NCBI GenBank assembly: GCA_028551475.1
Contig: CM052361.1
Coordinates: forward strand, 10,361,501 to 10,425,500
Direction: 5' to 3'
Source: Casuarina equisetifolia
Lineage: Eukaryota; Streptophyta; Magnoliopsida; Fagales; Casuarinaceae
DNA: 64,000 bases
In this document: positions 59,801 to 64,000 of the stretch, one piece after another
Layout: every line of letters begins with the position of its first letter
How positions within the stretch are numbered: position 1 is the first letter of the stretch
Translations under genes and position numbers: made by a program
Notes under the pieces: model-generated
The model's database searches: none
What the model was told of the DNA's origin: nothing
Seen by the model: the letters and a program-made list of their open reading frames with translations, nothing else

Positions 59801-60840
59801 CACATTAGTGAAAAATACATCATTAGAGAATTTAATTTCCACTTGCAGACATAAGCTCGAGCTATGGACTTTTTGTCCATTCACTACTGCCACATCTAGT
59901 TAGCTTTCAAATTTGGTGGAAATGCCTAGTTTCTTAGCCACGATAACGTTCACAAAATTGTAAGTACTGTTGAAACCCACTAGGAAACACACATCCTACT
60001 TTTTATTCCCACATTTCCTTATCACCTTCATTGTTTGTGGAATAAGGATTTCGTATAAAGCATTGATTTAGATCACTGAAACTTCATTGAACTCTTCTAG
60101 TACCTTATCCCACCCTTGATCTCCTTTCGTTTCTTCATTCTCAATAGCTTTTAAAAGAAAAAGTTTCTTGCAACGATGCCTTAGAACAAATTTTTCATTG
60201 CAATTGAAGCATAATTGCTTTGCCCAACAATCCATAAGTTTTGTTTGAGAAAGTTTTTGAATGGTCATGGGAGACTTTCCTAGTGCTGTAAGAACAGGTC
60301 CCGGAATGGTAACCAAAGTTGTTCGGCTTATGGATAACCTAGTTTTTCAAGTTGGTGGTCCTCCGTGCCTAAACTTAAAAAGTTTGGTGAGACTCATTGC
60401 CAATGATAGAATTGCAAGTTTATTAGCCTGCATTTCCACTCGCAAGGCCTCCTTAAGCCCACTTATAAAATAGTTAATCTATTGTGTGGGTGCCAATTTC
60501 CCATATTTTAGCAACAAGCGGGAAAACTAAAGTCGGTACTTTTCAACCAAACATTCTTGCCTCAGTTTCACTAGTTCTACAAAGCTATCTTGGTACAAAA
60601 AAGGTCTAACTCCATCAATTATCTCTTGCACCAACAAATCCTAAGTAATATGCATGCCTTTATTCTCTTCCTTTAGTAGTTAGTACTAGAGCAATGCATC
60701 TTTCTCAAATTTCCAATAAGCTAACAACACCTTCTCATCATCGGGTGTCTAGTGGTACTCAAAATACTAAGTTACCTTGCTTATCCATCCTACTAGATCC
60801 TTGCTCCCATTAAATTTTAGGAAACTTTTTTTCCCTACAC
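56805..60840 (-). pseudogene. Gypsy-2 gag-pol with chromodomain-like C-terminus
   Basis: High to low: gag start FLKFNGSKDLVGWISKVT (60,823-60,767), zinc knuckle CFNCNEKFVLRHRCKKLFLL (about 60,210-60,150), protease (59,893-59,660, VVNGQKVHSSSL and VEVVLRVAWL-like), RT 59,560-59,040 (NGI then CVDYWALD, GYYQVRI; the YxDD box is lost), RNase H start 58,917-58,684 (REVHYLGHIISKEGV, GLMGYYHKFVPNYSQLAAP), integrase zinc-binding and core (58,082-57,624, CTICQLNK, MDFVDELL, MVDHLSKMAHFT; then 57,546-57,328). The tail near 56,960-56,810 reads VLVHWFGL and DKVSFKG, as in chromoviral elements. Numerous stops. Confidence 0.88.
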
Positions 60841-60848
60841 AAGTACCC

Positions 60849-61230
60849 CTCCCAGGCTCCCCCCGCTCCCCCATCGCTCCCCCCAGCCCCCGCCGCAGAT
60901 CTCCCAGCCCCCCCGCTCCCCCATCGCTCCCCCCAGCCCCCGCCGCAGATCTCCCAGCCCCCCGCTCCCCCATCGCCCCTCCCAGACCCCTGTCGCAGAT
61001 CTCCCAGGCTCCCCCCGCTCCCCCCTGCTCCCCCCGATCCCCCATCGCTCCCCCCAGCCCCCGCCGCAGATCTCCCAGCCCCCCGCTCCCCCATCGCCCC
61101 TCCCAGACCCCCGCCGCAGATCTCCCAGGCTCCCCCCGCTCCCCCCCGCTCCCCCCGCTCCCCCATCGCCCCCCCAGCCCCCGCCGCAAATCTCCCAGCC
61201 CCTCCCAGACCCCCGCCGCAGATCTCCCAG
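60849..61230 (+). repeat. GC-rich tandem monomers (~50 bp) at the LINE-2 5' end
   Basis: About seven to eight units, each made of a CTCCCAG start, a CCCCGCTCCCCCATCGC core and a CCCCCGCCGCAGAT end. Units at 60,901, 60,951 and 61,072 are 50 bp; those at 61,001 and 61,122 are about 70 bp through extra CCCCCGCTC repeats; the last at 61,192 is 32 bp. AGATCT occurs at most joints. GC content is extreme compared with the rest of the window. Looks like a CpG-rich promoter array; function is inferred. Confidence 0.85.
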
Positions 61231-61569
61231 CCCACCCCATTTTCGCCCCTCACCCCCCCAGCCCCATCCCGTGCACTCCCCCCTGTCCAGCCCTCTCCCT
61301 GATCCCTCCGCCCCCCCTATCGTTTCCCCCGTCCCCCATCGTATCCCCACTCCTCCCGAAGCTCCCCTGCCCCCCTTCCACAGAACCCAGATCCCGTCCC
61401 CCATCGCAGGAAACAGTCTGGCCACTTATCCCAGGCTCCCCCCGCTCCCCCCGCTCCCCCATCGCATCCCCATCGTGTGGTCACCGGCAGAAGGTAGTAG
61501 GATTTAGAGCAGGTCAGCGGGAGACAAGACCTGATGGCTGATCGCCGGATCTCCTAGGCTCGGAGGTAA

Positions 61570-61572
<3 letters not shown>
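61231..61572 (+). promoter_or_regulatory. GC-rich non-repeated 5' region of LINE-2
   Basis: CpG-containing, C-rich sequence ending CCTAGGCTCGGAGGTAAGTT, which aligns with CCTAGGCTCTAAAGGTAAGG of LINE-1 (about 21,538). The conserved GGTAAG resembles a 5' splice site. No protein is expected, although C-richness leaves several frames open. Confidence 0.5.

Positions 61573-61627
<55 letters not shown>
61573..61627 (+). repeat. 55-base A-run inside the LINE-2 5' region
   Basis: Uninterrupted A. LINE-1 has only eight to nine A at the same place, so this is a local expansion within the element, not its tail. Confidence 0.9.
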
Positions 61628-61628
<1 letters not shown>

Positions 61629-62044
61629 ATTTCTGTATATTAGATTATAATTAGGATAGACTCTGTTGAAGTGAGTGTTGTTTCTGTGTGTTTTATTTTT
61701 CTATTTGTTATTTTATTTTATTTTTATTTTTTTTATATATTGGATTTGCAATTTAGGAGTAGAAGTTGGTGTAGTGAGAGTTAGGTGTGAATTTAGTTGT
61801 TTCGTGGTGTGTTTTGATTTATTGATTGCTTAGTTAAGATATTTGTTTTGGAGTGATAAGAGAAGGATATACCTACTAAAAGCCATGTTTCTATATTAAG
61901 TTAAGTTAAAGGGATTTAAGTAGATTGTCGGTAGAAGAAGGCAGAATCTATCAGGTCTATATACTGAGTAGATTATGAACTTTTGGTACATCTTACCAAA
62001 ATCCTGCCTATCAAATTAGTTAAGTACTAAGTTGGTAACTGCTG

Positions 62045-63478
62045 ATGGTCAAGGATTTTCAGAGGATAGACCCAGAGAGTGCTGAGTTTGAGAGAAGAGA
62101 GAAAAGGAAAATAAGGAAACTTAAAGAGTGTTGGAAATCTTTAGGAGAAAATAATGATACAGAAGTTAAAATAATGAAATCTGGACGATTAACCCTTGCA
62201 AATAGGAACATGGCTAAAGGAAGTGTGACCAAGGATAATGTATTATCTCAACAAGACAAGGAGAGAATTGAACAAGAAATCCAAGAAAGTTTATTCCAAG
62301 GGCCTACAAGAAATAAGGAGAAAAATGAGAGGCTAGAAGAGACAAACAACATTATCTTTAAGGAGAGTTTTGAACATAAAGGAAAACATGATTCTTGGAG
62401 TAAGGTTGTATTAGGAGGATTAGCACAAAATGCTCATATGAAATACCAGCCACCGGTATTAAATGATGGGAAAATTAGAGTTGCCCCTCCTAAGGAAGTT
62501 ATTGAAGAAGGAAGTAAATTCTATGAAAATTGTGTTGTGGGTTTCTTTTTGGGTTCAAAATTACCATTTTCTGTTGTAAAAGGAATTGTAGAAAAGCAAT
62601 GGGGAAAACAAAGCTTAATAGATATTTCTGCAACAGACAGTGGCTTCTTCTTTTTTAGATTCTCTGATAAACAAAAGATGGAGGAAGTATTAGAAGCTGG
62701 AGTTTGTGATGTGGTAGGAAAACCAATGTTTCTGCAAAAATGGCATAACACTATTAGACTGTAGAAAGGAAAAATCACTTCAATACCAATTTGGATAAAG
62801 TTGCACAATGTCCCACATGCTTTATGGGATGAGATTGGTATGAGCTATGTAGCTAGTGCTGTTGGAAAGCCACTATACATGGATAAAGCTACCAAACATA
62901 GACAAAGGATATCATATGCAAAAGTATGTGTTGAAATAGATACAAAGTGTTCTCTACCAACTTCATTTGAAATTGACATGGGTAATGGTGCTATTTTTGA
63001 GGTAGGAGTGGAGTATTGTTGGTTACCTGAAATATGCAAAAAATGTGATTGCTTTGGACATAAGGAGTGTGTTATAAAGCAAAAGGAGATATGGGTTCCA
63101 GTTCAAAAGCCATTAAGTCAGATGGAGAAATATGATGAAGGATGTGAGGATAAAGAAAAATTGGATAAAGGTAATGAAGATCAAGTTCATGACGAGCAAG
63201 GACATGAGGATATAAGAGATAAGATTGTAAATTCAATAACACATGAAGTTGAATCCACCATAAGTCCAAAAGCCAAATTAGAACAAAGCAATAAAGCAAG
63301 TGTGAATGGAAGGGGAAACAAAAGGAGCCCCAAAAGGAATACATGTGAGCAGGACAATACCAGTAATAGATTTAGTGTGCTTATAAGTAATCATCAAGAA
63401 CCAAATGAAGCAAGATGCAATGATATTGTAGGTCTTGAAGGTGTTGAAGGAGAAAACACTATACCCCCAGACAAATGA
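62045..63478 (+). pseudogene. LINE-2 ORF1 (DUF4283-like, zinc knuckle), one nonsense codon
   Basis: About 477 codons in one frame from the ATG at 62,045, broken only by TAG at 62,762-62,764 where LINE-1 has CAA (a C-to-T change). The N-terminus is basic (RREKRKIRKLKECWKSLG). Residues around 160-300 form the DUF4283-type RNA-binding region (FFLGSKLPFSVVKGIVEKQW, FLQKWHNTIRL). A zinc knuckle follows with CKKCDCFGHKEC (about 63,037-63,072), then a charged tail ending PPDK. Its TGA overlaps the ORF2 ATG. In the family this protein coats element RNA. Truncation at residue 239 probably disables it unless the stop is suppressed. Confidence 0.88.
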
Positions 63479-64000
63479 TCATATTCTCATGGAATGTCAG
63501 GGGCTTGAATAAAAGCCCTAAACAAAAGGAGGTACGAGAAGTTATCAAGAATGCTAAAGCTGACATTGTCATTCTATTAGAACACAAAATAAAAGAAGAT
63601 AAAGCACAATGGGTGATAGATTCTTTGTTTCCCCAATGGGGTTTTATCCATAATTATAGAGATAATGAAAATGGTAGGATTTGGATTGTATGGAAAAAGC
63701 CACAGTTCAACATCACAGTGCTTAGTAGTTCTAAACAGGTAGTGAATTGTAAAGTGGAAGAGGGACATGAAGTATGGTACTTATCTGCCATCTATGCAGC
63801 AAATGCAGCGAATGAACGAAAGGATCTTTGGAGTAACCTCACACAATGTTATAACAGTTATGGAAAGAACACTCAATGGCTACTAGTAGGGGATTTTAAT
63901 ACAGTGAGGAATCTAAATGAGAGGGTTAGTGTAGCTAGTAGATGGATAGAAGGAATAGAAGATTTCAACAAGTTCATAAGTGATGCAGAACTTATAGAAC
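63475..64000 (+). CDS. LINE-2 ORF2, endonuclease domain, open to the window edge
   Basis: The ATG at 63,475 overlaps the ORF1 stop (ATGA). 175 codons without a stop to the edge: MIIFSWNVRGLNKSPKQKE at the start is the first motif of the L1 endonuclease, followed by the glutamate-containing VILLEHKIKED, WYLSAIYAA and WLLVGDFNTVRNLNER with the catalytic GDFN. In LINE-1 the equivalents are damaged (stop for E, RDFN for GDFN). In the family the domain nicks target DNA to prime reverse transcription; the RT would follow outside the window. Confidence 0.92.
   Translation, partial: MIIFSWNVRGLNKSPKQKEVREVIKNAKADIVILLEHKIKEDKAQWVIDSLFPQWGFIHNYRDNENGRIWIVWKKPQFNITVLSSSKQVVNCKVEEGHEVWYLSAIYAANAANERKDLWSNLTQCYNSYGKNTQWLLVGDFNTVRNLNERVSVASRWIEGIEDFNKFISDAELIE

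Larger units (their letters stand above)
56400..60840 (-). mobile_element. Second Ty3/Gypsy element, interrupted by LINE-2 (Gypsy-2)
   Basis: Minus strand: gag from about 60,830, protease, RT, RNase H, integrase and chromodomain-like tail to 56,805, a polypurine tract (56,803-56,791, AAAGGGGTGGGAA) and then an LTR beginning TGTAACATGTGAG at 56,790. The low end of the LTR is not resolved. The upstream part of gag and the 5' LTR lie beyond the LINE that inserted near 60,840. Confidence 0.82.
60841..64000 (+). mobile_element. L1-type LINE, younger copy, runs off the window (LINE-2)
   Basis: Same family as LINE-1. 5' region about 60,841-62,044, ORF1 62,045-63,478, ORF2 from 63,475. It interrupts Gypsy-2 gag, so its 5' end is near 60,840. 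The 3' end and target duplication lie outside the window. The 5' region is GC-rich with ~50-bp monomers, followed by a 55-base A-run and then sequence shared with LINE-1. The coding regions carry only one visible nonsense codon, so it inserted more recently than LINE-1. Confidence 0.88.

Noticed and set aside
60777..61541. Long proline- or glycine-rich open frames across the GC-rich array (up to 254 codons, both strands)
   Set aside because: C-rich tandem repeats lack stop codons in nearly every frame, and the frames contradict each other. They start inside Gypsy-2 gag and end in the LINE leader. An artefact of composition.

Overview
This is nuclear DNA from a flowering plant, probably a eudicot. 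The evidence is a tau-class glutathione S-transferase with the usual single intron, a CBP60-type calmodulin-binding gene sequence, a piece of plastid 16S rDNA inside nuclear DNA, and dense Copia, Gypsy and L1-type LINE retroelements. I cannot name the species. Almost everything here is a relic. I see no host gene that is clearly intact, and no bacterial-style system, CRISPR array or tRNA gene.

Layout. (1) About 1-33,410 is a tandem segmental array. Unit A (1-15,949), unit B (15,950-31,869) and a truncated unit C (31,870-33,410) repeat the same order with a period near 15.9 kb: a decayed plus-strand Copia element, A+T-rich spacer, a tau GST, 3' flank, and a block of ~120 bp repeats. The units diverged by private events. 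A gained a 1.57-kb solo LTR (2,853-4,417) and a 1.76-kb unclassified insertion (12,355-14,118). B gained a plastid rrn16 fragment (18,337-18,640), a 5.7-kb LINE with a 15-bp target duplication (21,092-26,777) and a 469-bp solo LTR (28,723-29,191), and lost the GST promoter. Both GST copies carry lesions, at different places: A has a destroyed splice donor; B has a premature stop, a frameshift and no promoter.

(2) 33,411-40,619 is a minus-strand Copia element (5' LTR at 40,416-40,619) fused to unit C. Its gag is split by a 1.25-kb solo LTR and by an intronless CBP60 retrocopy (34,565-37,837) with a poly(A) tail and a perfect 15-bp target-site duplication. (3) 40,620-45,646 is lower-copy DNA holding a young non-autonomous LTR element (42,321-44,283) with near-identical LTRs, PBS and PPT. 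(4) 45,647-52,620 is a degenerate minus-strand Gypsy element with both LTRs, interrupted by a 1.75-kb solo LTR. (5) 52,640-56,290 is a mix of Copia fragments on both strands and spacer. (6) About 56,400-60,840 is a second minus-strand Gypsy element with a chromodomain-like C-terminus, cut by (7) a young plus-strand LINE that runs off the window end. That LINE has a GC-rich 5' region of ~50-bp tandem monomers, an ORF1 with one nonsense codon, and an ORF2 open to the edge that overlaps ORF1 by ATGA.

The features worth following up are the LINE family (monomeric 5' region, ORF1/ORF2 overlap), the CBP60 retrocopy, the plastid insertion, and the tandem array with complementary GST lesions. All statements rest on reading the sequence; no alignment or database search was run.
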